In this document: positions 9,221 through 18,421 of the stretch, in pieces
How positions within the stretch are numbered: position 1 is the first letter of the stretch
Layout of the letters: each line of letters starts with the position of its first letter
From: an uncultured Leptolyngbyaceae cyanobacterium
Lineage (GTDB): Bacteria > Cyanobacteriota > Cyanobacteriia > Leptolyngbyales > Leptolyngbyaceae
Assembly (NCBI GenBank): GCA_938023035.1
Contig: CALIDI010000012.1
Location: 1 to 64,000, forward strand
DNA: 64,000 nucleotides
Direction: 5' to 3'
Position numbers and translations under genes: made by a program
Notes under the pieces: model-generated
The model's database searches: none
What the model saw: only the letters and a program-made list of their open reading frames with translations
What the model was told of the DNA's origin: nothing

Positions 9221-9307
9221 TTGCGGTGGCCCTGAAAAGCCAGGGCGATCGCCATTGTTGCCGGGCCTTCCCCGTCGATTCATCCCACGGGTTGACGATA
9301 AGCCTAC

Positions 9308-9664
9308 CTACAACAAAAAGCGATCAAGAGCCGCCTTGAGTTCTTCAATCTCAGCCTCAATGTTGCCTTCTTGAGCCGCACGGGCAATACACTCTGTCAG
9401 GTGCTCATCCAACACAATCCGGGCGACCCGATCTAAAGCGCCCCGAACAGCCGCAATCTGCACCAACACATCTGGACAGGGGCGACTCTCCTGTAGCATT
9501 GTTTTAATCCCACGGATATGGCCCTCAATCCGGGAAAGTCGATTCACAACTCGACGGAGAGATTCTTCACTGTGAATGTGAGGATGCACAGCCTCTCCAT
9601 GGCTATGAATCGGGGGTAGTGTATCATGATCCTGGCTGGCAGAGTGGTCAATCGCAGTCATCAA
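9308..9664 (-). CDS. CsoR/RcnR-family metal-sensing repressor, InrS-like
   Basis: A 118-residue all-helical DUF156 repressor. Cys63 (RPCPDV), His88 and Cys92 (DEHLTEC) give the Cys-His-Cys set of the CsoR/RcnR superfamily. The histidine-rich N-terminus ([12 protein letters not shown], residues 20-31) resembles the nickel sensor InrS of Synechocystis, which uses an N-terminal His together with the Cys-His-Cys triad. The family represses efflux genes in the apo form. No exporter is next door; it is divergent from the HtrA gene. A Ni/Co importer operon lies about 40 kb away. Metal specificity is inferred only. Confidence 0.85.
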   Translation of the reverse strand: MMTAIDHSASQDHDTLPPIHSHGEAVHPHIHSEESLRRVVNRLSRIEGHIRGIKTMLQESRPCPDVLVQIAAVRGALDRVARIVLDEHLTECIARAAQEGNIEAEIEELKAALDRFLL

Positions 9665-9779
9665 AACTCGGTCAATAGATCTATCTGCGATTCTAGCCCG
9701 AATTCCTAGTCTTGGCCTTCAGAGAGAATTGTTGAGGAGACACAATCTTTGCCAGAATAGACTGGAGTCGGATTCAAAG

Positions 9780-10967
9780 ATGTTGGCTGATATGCGATTC
9801 CAAAATCCCTTTGCTTCTTTCGCTGCCAAAGTGGGCATGGTTTTCTGTGCCAGCTTGCTCTGTTTGCTGACGCTATCCATTCCTTTAGCACTAGCAAGCC
9901 CAGTTCTGCCGTTGGCAGTGGTTTCAGCTAGCGCGGCGGCAACCTCTGGGGCGACCAGTTTTGTAGCTCAAGCCGTGAACCAGGTGGGTGCGGCTGTGGT
10001 TCGGATTGATACAGAACGTACAGTGACCCGCCAAGTTCCCGATCCGTTTTTGCAAGATCCTTTCTTTCGCAACTTTTTTGGCGATGACTTTAGCCGTCCT
10101 CGGCAGGAAATGGTGCGCGGCCAAGGTTCAGGCTTTATTGTTGACTCCAGTGGCATCATCCTCACCAACGCCCATGTGGTGGATGGGGCCGATCGCGTCA
10201 CTGTAACACTCAAAGATGGGCGTACCTTCGATGGCAAGGTAACGGGGGTGGATGAAGTCACCGACCTGGGGGTTGTGACGATCAAGGGAGATCGACTCCC
10301 CACCGTTACCTTAGGAGATTCAGATCAGGTGCAGGTAGGAGATTGGGCGATCGCAGTGGGCAACCCGCTCGGCCTGGACAACACCGTCACCTTGGGGATT
10401 GTCAGCACTCTGAAGCGCTCCAGTGCCCAGGTTGGCATTCCCGACAAGCGGCTTGACTTTATTCAGACCGATGCCGCTATTAACCCGGGGAACTCGGGGG
10501 GACCGCTGGTTAACGCTCAAGGGCAAGTGATCGGGATTAACACAGCCATTCGTGCTGATGCCATGGGCATTGGGTTTGCTATTCCGATCAATAAAGCCAA
10601 GGAAATTAAGGATAAGCTGGCGCGGGGCGAAAAAGTAGCCCATCCTTACCTGGGCGTACAGATGACCACCTTGACCCCAGAACTGGCTCGCCAGAACAAT
10701 GATGACCCGAACTCTGCCTTCCCTGTGCCAGAGGTGAATGGGGTAATTGTCGTGCGGGTGCTACCCAACACTCCTGCCGCCGCCGCTGGGATGCGTCGCG
10801 GTGATGTTATTACCCAAGTTGATGGGCAAACCGTCACCAAGGCCGAGCAGTTGCAGGATATTGTCGAGCATAGTCAGCTTGGCCAAACCCTGCGGGTAGA
10901 GGTACTCCGTGGTATGCAGAAAAAGCTGCTCCAGGTAAAACCGGGCGAATTGCAAAACGCAGCCTGA
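9780..10967 (+). CDS. HtrA/Deg-family serine protease (HhoA-like)
   Basis: A 395-residue periplasmic or lumenal chymotrypsin-fold protease for damaged proteins. The N-terminus has a basic stretch and one hydrophobic helix (about 17-40) suited to a signal peptide or anchor. The triad is His132 (TNAHVVDG), Asp162 (VTDLGVV) and Ser239 (NPGNSGGPL). One PDZ domain follows (about 300-385, [21 protein letters not shown]). The single PDZ domain and length match cyanobacterial HhoA/HhoB/HtrA; which paralogue it is cannot be told. The frame extends upstream to a TTG at 9729, but the ATG at 9780 is preceded by GGAG and precedes the signal sequence. Confidence 0.92.
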   Translation: MLADMRFQNPFASFAAKVGMVFCASLLCLLTLSIPLALASPVLPLAVVSASAAATSGATSFVAQAVNQVGAAVVRIDTERTVTRQVPDPFLQDPFFRNFFGDDFSRPRQEMVRGQGSGFIVDSSGIILTNAHVVDGADRVTVTLKDGRTFDGKVTGVDEVTDLGVVTIKGDRLPTVTLGDSDQVQVGDWAIAVGNPLGLDNTVTLGIVSTLKRSSAQVGIPDKRLDFIQTDAAINPGNSGGPLVNAQGQVIGINTAIRADAMGIGFAIPINKAKEIKDKLARGEKVAHPYLGVQMTTLTPELARQNNDDPNSAFPVPEVNGVIVVRVLPNTPAAAAGMRRGDVITQVDGQTVTKAEQLQDIVEHSQLGQTLRVEVLRGMQKKLLQVKPGELQNAA

Positions 10968-10989
10968 GCAGACGGATAGGGGTAACCTA

Positions 10990-11013
10990 GACAGGGGCCA
11001 AGTGGCCTCTGTC
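10990..11013. other. GC-rich hairpin downstream of the HtrA gene
   Basis: GACAGGGGCC and GGCCTCTGTC form a 10-bp stem with one mismatch around a 4-nt loop. No T-run follows on either strand, so it is not a canonical terminator but may protect the 3' end or pause transcription. Confidence 0.45.
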
Positions 11014-11156
11014 ATCAGCCGCAACGCAAAATTGACCAGCAACATAACCCAGTTACAACAGATCCGGTTGAAACGGCATCTCCATAGACTGATCGCGTTT
11101 TAGGCTGCGAAACAGCCACTGTCACAGTAATACCAACAACTTTAGGGTTGATTCGG

Positions 11157-11453
11157 ATGGAAGCTGAAGCCAATCGTATTCAAATAACGTTTCACTACGT
11201 AAATGGCCACACTGAGTCTTTTTATATCCATGACCCGGTTGATGATGGCCTGATTCGCCAGCAGATTCAACAAGAAATGCGCCGCACTCTAGAACAACCC
11301 TGGTGGATTCTGCATCTGGCAGAACAGACCGTTTATGTGAATACTGCTAATGTCTTAAAAGTGGAGATGTGTCCCTCGGTGAATCGCATTCAGGGCGAGG
11401 GGGTGTTTGACCCCGCTGAGCGAGTGACGGCCCTGAGTCGAGCGCACCATTAA
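11157..11453 (+). CDS. Conserved hypothetical protein (98 aa)
   Basis: Begins MEAEANRIQITFHYVNGHTE. The N-terminal half has alternating hydrophobic beta-strand character (FHYVNGHTESFYIHDP) and the middle a Trp pair (PWWILHLAEQTVYVN). Looks like a small beta-rich cytosolic protein. The ATG at 11157 is chosen over the in-frame TTG at 11148. It lies 61 nt before the DUF362 gene in the same direction and may be co-transcribed. No function assigned. Confidence 0.65.
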   Translation: MEAEANRIQITFHYVNGHTESFYIHDPVDDGLIRQQIQQEMRRTLEQPWWILHLAEQTVYVNTANVLKVEMCPSVNRIQGEGVFDPAERVTALSRAHH

Positions 11454-11514
11454 GCGATGGGGAAAGAGACCTGCTGCATTTTAGATTGCTTGCTGTTAAA
11501 AACCTGCGGAACCC

Positions 11515-12480
11515 ATGACTCAACCTGCTGTTAGCCTGCTATCTTCCCAATCCTACGATCGCGTTCAATTGCAAGCCCAGCTTGAGACTTTGCTAGAGCC
11601 ATTGGGGGGGATTGCGGCCTTTGTTAAACCGGGCGATCGCGTTTTGCTAAAACCAAATCTGCTAACGGGTGCCCGCCCTGGCAAAGAATGTGTGACCCGT
11701 CCTGAAATCGTGTATTGTGTAGCCCAACTGGTGCGTCAGGCGGGTGGCATTCCCTTTATGGGCGACAGCCCTGCCTTTGGTAGTGCCTTGGGGGTGGCCA
11801 AAGCCAATGGTTACTTGCCTCTGATTGAAGAACTAAAACTGCCCCTCGTTGAGTTTCACGGCGATCGCTACGAGACAGTTAGCCACGAATTTAATCATTT
11901 GCGCCTCTCCAAGGAAGCCATGGAGGCGGATGTCGTGATTAATCTTCCTAAAGTCAAATCCCATGTGCAGTTAACACTAACACTGGGGGTCAAGAATCTA
12001 TTTGGCTGTGTGCCTGGTAAAATGAAGGCTTGGTGGCATATGGAAGCTGGGAAAGACCGCGATCGCTTCGGTGCCATGCTAGTCGAAACAGCCCGCGCGA
12101 TTGACCCCAACTTAACGATTGTGGATGGGATTGTTGGGCATGAAGGGAACGGCCCCAGTGGTGGTGAACCCCGCCGCCTGAACGTGTTGGGGGCCTCAGC
12201 CAACGTCTTTGCCCTTGATCGGGCATTAGTGGCAATTCTCCAAGCGGATCCGGCCCAAGTGCCGACAGTCGCAGCCTCCCAGCGCTTGGGGCTATGCCCT
12301 GAACTCGATGAAATTTCGTTTCCCCACCTGCGGCCCCAAGATCTGCAAATTGCCGACTGGCAACTACCAGAAAAGCTGGTACCTATCGACTTCGCAATAC
12401 CACGGGTGATCAAATCGACCTTTAAGCACCTCTACATTCGCTTTATCAAAGAACCGATGCAAGCCTATGCCGAGCGCTAA
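11515..12480 (+). CDS. DUF362 domain protein
   Basis: A 321-residue protein with the DUF362 signature: GDRVLLKPNLLTG (about 42-54), the stretch NLPKVKSHVQLTLTLGVKNL (about 143-162) with downstream FGCVPG, and IVDGIVGHEGNGPSGG (near 200-215). DUF362 proteins often carry ferredoxin domains; this one has no CxxCxxC cluster. Members are thought to act in redox or cofactor chemistry but the reaction is unknown. The ATG at 11515 is the family start. Confidence 0.85.
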   Translation: MTQPAVSLLSSQSYDRVQLQAQLETLLEPLGGIAAFVKPGDRVLLKPNLLTGARPGKECVTRPEIVYCVAQLVRQAGGIPFMGDSPAFGSALGVAKANGYLPLIEELKLPLVEFHGDRYETVSHEFNHLRLSKEAMEADVVINLPKVKSHVQLTLTLGVKNLFGCVPGKMKAWWHMEAGKDRDRFGAMLVETARAIDPNLTIVDGIVGHEGNGPSGGEPRRLNVLGASANVFALDRALVAILQADPAQVPTVAASQRLGLCPELDEISFPHLRPQDLQIADWQLPEKLVPIDFAIPRVIKSTFKHLYIRFIKEPMQAYAER

Positions 12481-13087
12481 GGAAACTTCCTAGACAGGTT
12501 CTACCCATCCAGACTTGCCCTCCAACTCTGCTCAGGGCATCATTGTCTGAGCAAAATCAGCCTTATCGGGACTCTTGCCGCGAGAAAGCCATCTGATCGT
12601 TTGCTTGATGCACATGTTCACCTGCTAACTCCAACTTAAACCGAACTTAAACAAAGAATGCAGCTAAGTTGATTGACAAAACTTGAACCACCCTCACCTT
12701 TTTCTTGAATGCCCGTTAGGGTTATACCCCTCTCCCAGGGCGGGAGCAGATGGCACGTTTCTTCTCTTGGGCGGTTACAGCAAGGGAAAGGGAGCAGGGC
12801 CAAAAGGACAACACAGCATCTGACACAGGTTTGTGAATGCTAAAGCGTCCTAGAGGTGCATGTCACTTCCCAATTTTGGAGAGAAACCTTGAGATGGCTC
12901 GCCTCCCCTGCTTCCAGGTTTGGGGTTGGGGCTGGGGGAGGAGGGCCTGTAAAGGTGATAGGCGCTCTCTCCTAGGCCATGGGGGACGGTAGAGAGTGTA
13001 TGCCGACTGGTTGACGGGAAAAGCCCTGGTACATTTAGGATTTGTCTGCGGCCTCTGGCCTGACTCTACGAGTGATGGAAATGTTAA
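12481..13087. other. Repeat-bearing spacer without genes
   Basis: Holds a lone 16-bp match to the end of the 163-bp mobile element (TTGATTGACAAAACTT, 12671-12686), then an R3 stretch with CTTGAATGCCCG and CCTCTCCCAGGG (12690-12750), and near 12920-12960 a GGGGAGGAGGGCCTG stretch resembling the right part of R3 at 1330. No open frame is credible. Confidence 0.5.
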
Positions 13088-14593
13088 TCAATTTGTAGGG
13101 GGTTTTGGGCTAGCTTGGGCGATCGCCAGGGTTTCTTCGATCGCCGCCAGCGTAATTGGCTGACGCTTAGTGTTGGGCAACTCAGCCACAATCAAATAGC
13201 CAGTAAACGCCTTACCGCCGACAATTTCCAAAGCCTTGAGCAGTTTCGGCATATCGGCTTGAATCAGTTGGCCCTGCTCATTGTAAAGCTCTAGAGCCGA
13301 GAGACAGCCAATAGTCGGGTTCCAGCTAAAGCTATCCCCATAGCGCACTTTTCCAGGGAAAAAATCAGGAGCTTCGCCAGTGCCATGAATCCGAAAATAA
13401 TTGCGGCCAATCTTGCCCGCCCAAAAAGACTGCTGCATCCCCCAATGACGACGCCAAGAAGGGGGTAAGAGGTTCAAGTATTCCGCCAAACTGCCCTTAA
13501 ATTCCCCCGGCTGACCCGGCAAAAACTGCTTTGCCCCTGGCTCAAAGGGTAAAAACAAATTCACCAACGAAAAATGCCCATAGGCACGAAAATATTCATC
13601 ATCCGGTTGAGGCCGTACGCCCTCAATCCGGTAGATGCCCTGGGGGGTTTGCCCGCGCTCAAAATTCCAATTTAGCTGGTGCAGCGACTTAAGCAACAGG
13701 GGGATTGACCAGAGGGTGCCATTGCTGTGGCGCACAAATTGGCCCTGTCGATCTTTCAAGACGGCTCGACACAGCACATAGCGATCGCGCTGACACAACA
13801 CATAAAGATGCAGTTGCTTGGGGGCAATTTGCCACTTGAGTAGATCGGCGAGGGGTGGCGTGGCGATAACGCGGCTTTCTTCCAGGTCTCGGAGAGTGGT
13901 CATCAAATGCAGATGCTGCTGCCATCCAGGAAACCGCAGCTTAACACGGGCTACCAGCGATCGCAGGGTGGCATCATCTAAGCCTGAATGAGCCAGAGCT
14001 GACAAAGAGACCGCCACCCACTCAGGGTCAGGACTCTGTTGGACGGTTTGGAGAAACTGCTGCCCTAACCCCTGATAAAAAGTTGGGTCACTCAGATAAA
14101 GCTGGGTTGCGGTCTTAGTCGCCAGTTCAACTGTGCGCCGCTGCTGCCCCACTAAATTCGGTCGCAACATCAGCGTGAGAATCTGCTGCAAGCCATCGGC
14201 CACAAACTCTTCCCTCGGCTCAACCACAGCAGTAGTCCAGAGGAGATGCCGCCAATGCTTAGCGTTTGCATCCGTTAGAGGAAACTGACTCAAATCATAA
14301 TTTTCTGGGCGAATTTGTTGGCGCTGCTCATCTTTTTGACCCACCCGGGCAGCCGCTACCGCCTGGGGCTGATTCACTGGCTCTAACGGAAGTACATCGG
14401 GAATGGTGGCATTGGTAACATAGGGCGATTTTACCAATACCCCACCCACTATCAGGCTGACGATGCCCCCCCAAAGGGAGTAACGCCACCGTCTCTGGGT
14501 CGTTGGTCGAGAGCCTGAACCCAATAAACCAGAATGTTGCCAGCGCTGCTGCACCTGAGCAAGCCATTGTGTCCGTTGAGAAGCCTGACTCAT
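13088..14593 (-). CDS. Membrane-anchored protein with L,D-transpeptidase-like C-terminus
   Basis: A 501-residue protein. One membrane helix (about 41-54) follows a basic N-terminus, then about 200 helical residues and a C-terminal domain. That domain contains GIYRIEGVRP (about 319-328), RIHGTGEAPDF with His403, and NPTIGCLSALELYN with Cys430. The HG...GC layout resembles the YkuD L,D-transpeptidase active site (HG...SHGCxR), but the residues around the cysteine are not canonical. If the match is right it acts on peptidoglycan outside the membrane. Moderate confidence; a structural comparison would decide. Confidence 0.6.
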   Translation of the reverse strand: MSQASQRTQWLAQVQQRWQHSGLLGSGSRPTTQRRWRYSLWGGIVSLIVGGVLVKSPYVTNATIPDVLPLEPVNQPQAVAAARVGQKDEQRQQIRPENYDLSQFPLTDANAKHWRHLLWTTAVVEPREEFVADGLQQILTLMLRPNLVGQQRRTVELATKTATQLYLSDPTFYQGLGQQFLQTVQQSPDPEWVAVSLSALAHSGLDDATLRSLVARVKLRFPGWQQHLHLMTTLRDLEESRVIATPPLADLLKWQIAPKQLHLYVLCQRDRYVLCRAVLKDRQGQFVRHSNGTLWSIPLLLKSLHQLNWNFERGQTPQGIYRIEGVRPQPDDEYFRAYGHFSLVNLFLPFEPGAKQFLPGQPGEFKGSLAEYLNLLPPSWRRHWGMQQSFWAGKIGRNYFRIHGTGEAPDFFPGKVRYGDSFSWNPTIGCLSALELYNEQGQLIQADMPKLLKALEIVGGKAFTGYLIVAELPNTKRQPITLAAIEETLAIAQASPKPPTN

Positions 14594-14715
14594 TGATCAA
14601 CAATCTATGGGGAGCCGAACAAGACGAGAATGTGTTCTATGGTTTTAGCATCTTCTGGAAAGTCAGGGACTGTTTTATCCAGACTTTTATGAATGATTCA
14701 TTCTTTTATGAAAAA

Positions 14716-16041
14716 TTAACGCCAGGTACGATACCATCGAGCCAGTCGCACGGGGGAAACGCCCAAACGGTAACCCACAATCATCAACTGGTTCAAAAGG
14801 GTGACTTTGAGAACTCCCAATTTTTGCCAGCGTCGCCCAGAGGTGAGCACAGCGGCTGGAGCGATCGCCACACGCCCCAAACGCCGCAGCGCCTGGATGA
14901 AGACAAAATCCTCCATAATCGGCAATTCAGCAAAGCCGCCAATTTGTTTAAACGTCGCCGCCTTGAGAAAGATTGCCTGGTCGCCATAGGGCAATTGGAA
15001 CAAGCGCGATCGCCACTTCACCCCCCACTCCACCAGCCGCAAGCAAGGAGATTGACCCTCAATTTTTAGCATAAAAGCGGCTCCAACAACCCCCGTTTGA
15101 GCCAAGATGCGCCGGGCTAGGGCATCAAACCCCAGAGGCAGGCGGGTATCCCCATGCAAAAAGAGCAGAAGGTCTCCCCGCGCTGCAGTCGCACCGACAT
15201 TCATCTGATGGCCCCGACCGGGAGTGGTCGTAATCACCTGCGCTCCCCATTTTTGGGCGATTGCTACTGTCTGATCCTGACTGCCACCATCCACGACAAT
15301 CACTTCTAGATAGCTCCCAGTTTGAACAGCGGCCAAGGTGTGCTCTAAACTCGCGGCTTCATTGAGTACGGGAATGATCACCGATAGGGTCGCTGTTGCC
15401 GCTGCCCAAATGGGCAAATCTTTGGGATAGTCGATATCGGACAGCCAGGGCAACCGGTAAAACCGCAAGCCATGAGCACGGGCGATCGCACAGGTTTGCT
15501 CCAGTACCTGGGCTGTGCTCCAGGCAATGCCCTCAAATAAAAAGAGAAAGGGTTGACGCAGGCCAATCAAGTAATAGCCCCCATCCATGGCCGGGCCTAG
15601 CACAACGTCTTGCTGGGCTAAGCGCAGAAACGCCTGCCGCAACAAAACACTGTCAACAAAGGGGCAATCCGTACCCAGCATCACCACTCTCTGGCAACCG
15701 CTCTGAAAGGCCATGGCCACTGCATAACTCAGGCGATCGCCCAAATCATCCCCCTGCTGAGGGTGATAGCTCAAATCATCGCCCAGCCACGCCTGCATCT
15801 CTGCGGTGGTTGCCCCTGTAAACCACACCTCAATGGTGAGCGGCATCTGTTGCCGTAGTTGGCGGGCCTGATTCAACGTATGTTCCACCATTTGACGATG
15901 TTGCTCAGCCGCCCCTGCCTGGCCCAATGCCGGAATCAATCGCGTTTTAGCCTGACCCAGTTGAGGATAGCGCGTCAAAATAATCAGGCGATCGCTGACC
16001 GGAGCCGCCAGCGCCACGGCTTCAACCTCCCACTTGATCAT
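14716..16041 (-). CDS. Fused DUF2064 plus family-2 glycosyltransferase (arsenosugar-type)
   Basis: A 441-residue two-domain protein. Residues about 15-210 are a DUF2064/TIGR04282-type nucleotidyltransferase-like domain (LIILTRYPQLGQAKTRLIP, MLGTDCPFVD, GPAMDGGYYLIGL). Residues about 220-430 are a GT-A glycosyltransferase of the TIGR04283 type (SVIIPVLNEAASL, EVIVVDGGSQDQT, LFLHGDTRLP, ELPIMEDFVF). The two families usually occur as neighbouring genes linked to arsenosugar synthesis; here they are one chain. No ArsM or ArsS-like gene is visible in the window, so the pathway assignment is inferred. Confidence 0.85.
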   Translation of the reverse strand: MIKWEVEAVALAAPVSDRLIILTRYPQLGQAKTRLIPALGQAGAAEQHRQMVEHTLNQARQLRQQMPLTIEVWFTGATTAEMQAWLGDDLSYHPQQGDDLGDRLSYAVAMAFQSGCQRVVMLGTDCPFVDSVLLRQAFLRLAQQDVVLGPAMDGGYYLIGLRQPFLFLFEGIAWSTAQVLEQTCAIARAHGLRFYRLPWLSDIDYPKDLPIWAAATATLSVIIPVLNEAASLEHTLAAVQTGSYLEVIVVDGGSQDQTVAIAQKWGAQVITTTPGRGHQMNVGATAARGDLLLFLHGDTRLPLGFDALARRILAQTGVVGAAFMLKIEGQSPCLRLVEWGVKWRSRLFQLPYGDQAIFLKAATFKQIGGFAELPIMEDFVFIQALRRLGRVAIAPAAVLTSGRRWQKLGVLKVTLLNQLMIVGYRLGVSPVRLARWYRTWR

Positions 16042-16167
16042 TTGCCCCTATCACTCTGTGCAAAAACGTCTCACCAATATACGTTAAAGTCCCGCCACTG
16101 GTTTTTAGCGAAGCGTTTAGTTTTCCTGAATTTCCCCTTAGAAATTAAAGGTTCTATAGCTTAAAAC

Positions 16168-16320
16168 TTGACCACAGGGGCACAGAGAACACAGAGGCAT
16201 CTCTCGGCGGCCTCCGGGTCTCTGTGGTCAAGCGCTAGGGTTTTCAGTCCTTGCATTTCAGTCCTTGCATTCATGAGGCTAAAGACAAAACACAAAGTGA
16301 CTGCCCGATAATCCTGATAA
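16168..16320 (+). repeat. R2 repeat (CACAGAG family), copy 1
   Basis: Opens with a long inverted pair, CTTGACCACAG (about 16168) and CTCTGTGGTCAAG (ending about 16232), with GGCACAGAGAACACAGAGG inside. It continues with GCGCTAGGGTTTTCAGTCC and TTCATGAGGCTAAAGAC. Copies 2 (18966) and 3 (35590, inverted) share both parts. Copy 1 shows the uninterrupted GCGCTAGGGTTTTCAG site into which the mobile element inserted in copy 2. An internal perfect tandem duplication of a 14-mer lies at 16243-16270. Confidence 0.7.
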
Positions 16321-16382
16321 GTAGCACCCTTGGAGTAAGGGCACCCTTGTAGGATTTTTGCGGCTTGATTAAGCTGTATCCC

Positions 16383-16545
16383 CTGATCGACTGACAAAAC
16401 CTGGGCACTGGGTGGTTGAAACCGCTGCGACATCAACAAAGTCGGGCGCTGCCTCTCTACCCTTACTGAAAACCCGCCTGCGCGGGTTTTGCATCTGTAG
16501 GCGCGGCTTCCAGCCGCCAGCAAAAAAGTTTTGTCAATCAACGAG
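16383..16545 (+). mobile_element. 163-bp miniature inverted-repeat element, copy A
   Basis: Ends are inverted: CTGATCGACTGACAAAAC at the left and the complement of CTCGTTGATTGACAAAAC at the right. The perfect 10-mer GCTGTATCCC flanks it at 16373-16382 and 16546-16555 as a target-site duplication. Inside, AAAACCCGC/GCGGGTTTT (9 bp, 4-nt loop) forms a terminator-like hairpin on both strands, and GGCGCGGCT/AGCCGCC forms another. It has no coding capacity. It abuts the stop codon of the zinc-ribbon membrane protein gene. The transposase that moves it is not in the window. Confidence 0.85.
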
Positions 16546-16555
16546 GCTGTATCCC

Positions 16556-17089
16556 TTAACGTTGTCTCAGCCATCCCTGGAGCCTCACCCGCCAGGCCAC
16601 ATAAAAGGGGACTTGATACTGCTCTAATAGCAACCAAGCAATCATGCCCCCATGCGATGCCAGGGTTAAACAAAACCAGGCAAAGGGAAACCATGCCAGG
16701 GGGCTATCCTCTAAAGGAGGAAAGGTATAAAACGACAACCAGACAATCGCAGCAGGTAAAACCATCAGTAGCCCACTGATCAGCCAAAGAATCAGGCGAA
16801 CTTCTGGCTGAATCGGATAAGCAGACTGCCAACCATAGCCACTCCAGCGCCAAACCGTTGGCTGAGAGCTATCTTCAACACGCAGAGATTGTTCGGTTAA
16901 ATTAGCAACAAAAATATGCCGACAAAAATTGCAAGCAAAGGCATCCATCAAGGTCATGGCAGACAATTGCCCATGGCGGCAAACCGGGCAAAGATAACTA
17001 TCGTGATAGCTGAGAGGGCGGTACCCAGATAACTCCCCTCGCGGACTCAAACCAAGATTTTCTGACACGGCGGTTATCCTTTCGCGCAC
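16556..17089 (-). CDS. Zinc-ribbon membrane protein (177 aa)
   Basis: Residues 34-58 contain CPVC...CNFC (YLCPVCRHGQ, FACNFCRHIF), a four-cysteine zinc ribbon. Two to three hydrophobic helices follow (about 97-118 and 130-155), and the tail is basic (VRLQGWLRQR). So a small cytosolic zinc-binding head is anchored in the membrane. I know of no function. The last codon touches the target duplication of mobile element copy A, so the element supplies or replaced the 3' UTR. Confidence 0.7.
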   Translation of the reverse strand: MRERITAVSENLGLSPRGELSGYRPLSYHDSYLCPVCRHGQLSAMTLMDAFACNFCRHIFVANLTEQSLRVEDSSQPTVWRWSGYGWQSAYPIQPEVRLILWLISGLLMVLPAAIVWLSFYTFPPLEDSPLAWFPFAWFCLTLASHGGMIAWLLLEQYQVPFYVAWRVRLQGWLRQR

Positions 17090-17361
17090 TTCCCTAATCG
17101 TGGCCTGTCAAGATGGGTATGATCAGGGGAACATCCTCAAACCATCCGCAGCTTCCATGTCAACGGTGAGAAACGTAGCGCAAGCCACTACTCCTGTTCT
17201 CAAAACAATCCAAAAGGCTGGATTTACTTGAGCCTACCTATCTCCAAAAATACGGAAGCACCCACCCCTCAACCAAAAAGTTGTAATTTTGAGAGATCCC
17301 TGAAGTGGATCTTGACGGCCTACTAGGGATGATAAAGGATTCTGCCCTAGAGCGGGGTAGG

Positions 17362-18168
17362 TTAAGGGAGTATAGCGAGTGGCCCGACCGGAGCGCCAAT
17401 CGGCTTGACGACTTCAATCCCATCCTGCTGCAAAACCACGGAGGGATCAATGCCTTGCTGGTTAATAATGCGCTTGACTAGAACTTTACCCCCCGCTAAG
17501 CGATCGCCGACCGCCACATAACGGCTACTCTCCGCCTCCGATTCTTTGACAATGACATGCCATTTGCCTTTCACTTGCACAACCCCCGTCACCTGAACTG
17601 CATCCGCTAGAGCCGTACGAGAGGGCGGCGCAACCGGAATGCTGAGGGGCGGCAGAGCACTATTTCCAGGCACTGGCAAAGCGGGAGGGACATTCCCACT
17701 AGGGAACGCCCCACCTCCAGCGTGACTCCCCCCCGGTAAGGGAGGCAGCATGGTTAAAGGTGGCAGGGGTGCGACCCCAGGCCGCACCGTTGACCCCGCC
17801 CAGGGATTGGTCGAATTCGGACGAGGTGGGGTGGGAAATGTGTCAACCACCGGGTTGGGATTTTTAATGGCACCGGGGTTCAGCGGCGCAAAGGGATCTC
17901 GCCGCCCTTTGGCGATCGCCGGAACCCGCGCTTGGGCATTGGTCGCCTGAAGCAAGCCCGGCACAGCCTGAGGGGGAGCTGCCACTTGCTTCACCACTGG
18001 CTCCGCAAACTTTTTAGCGGTTGCATCCATTGTTGGCGGTGGTTTTACCGCCGTTGGACTGGCAGACTCCTCTTTCTTACCTTCCGTAGCCACGTTTCTA
18101 GAAGCATCGTTGCAACCAATTAGCAGTGCCCCGATGCCAATCAAAACCAGTTGCAATCGCCCTCTCAT
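17362..18168 (-). CDS. Proline-rich lipoprotein, PilP-like C-terminus
   Basis: The ATG at 18168 has a GGAGG site and starts a lipoprotein signal with lipobox LLIGC (Cys19). A long Pro/Ala/Gly-rich linker (about 60-170) follows, including GRRDPFAPL. The C-terminal ~75 residues (VQVTGVVQVKGKWHVIVKE ... VVLQQDGIEVVKPIGAP) resemble the beta domain of pilotin-type PilP/GspC periplasmic proteins, which also carry a DPF motif ahead of that domain. If correct, it would belong to type IV pilus assembly, but no other pil gene is near. The longer frame to 18399 lacks a ribosome site and spans a tandem duplication. Confidence 0.6.
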   Translation of the reverse strand: MRGRLQLVLIGIGALLIGCNDASRNVATEGKKEESASPTAVKPPPTMDATAKKFAEPVVKQVAAPPQAVPGLLQATNAQARVPAIAKGRRDPFAPLNPGAIKNPNPVVDTFPTPPRPNSTNPWAGSTVRPGVAPLPPLTMLPPLPGGSHAGGGAFPSGNVPPALPVPGNSALPPLSIPVAPPSRTALADAVQVTGVVQVKGKWHVIVKESEAESSRYVAVGDRLAGGKVLVKRIINQQGIDPSVVLQQDGIEVVKPIGAPVGPLAILP

Positions 18169-18239
18169 CCCGATTCCTCCACGAGGATCATACGAACTAT
18201 GCCCAGCATAGCCGCGATCGCCAGAACCGCACGACTTTT

Positions 18240-18275
18240 TATCCTCACCTGAGAACTTATCCTCACCTGAGAACT
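18240..18275. repeat. Perfect 18-bp tandem duplication
   Basis: The 18-mer TATCCTCACCTGAGAACT occurs twice head to tail (18240-18257, 18258-18275) in the leader of the lipoprotein gene. Confidence 0.9.
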
Positions 18276-18421
18276 CCATCACCTGAATGAAAGCGAATCG
18301 GGTAAATTCAATCGGTGACATCGGCTGAAGATGAAGTTTTTTTGTTGATGCGGTTAACTTTGCCGTTATTTGGGGCTTTCTGAGTGAAGTCAGCCTCATC
18401 GTCTATCACACAAGAATACCC

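Noticed and set aside
16161-16694. 177-codon minus-strand frame across R2 and mobile element A
   Set aside because: It translates repeat sequence and runs antisense to, or out of frame with, the zinc-ribbon gene; the same kind of frame appears at 18898-19158 over copy B.
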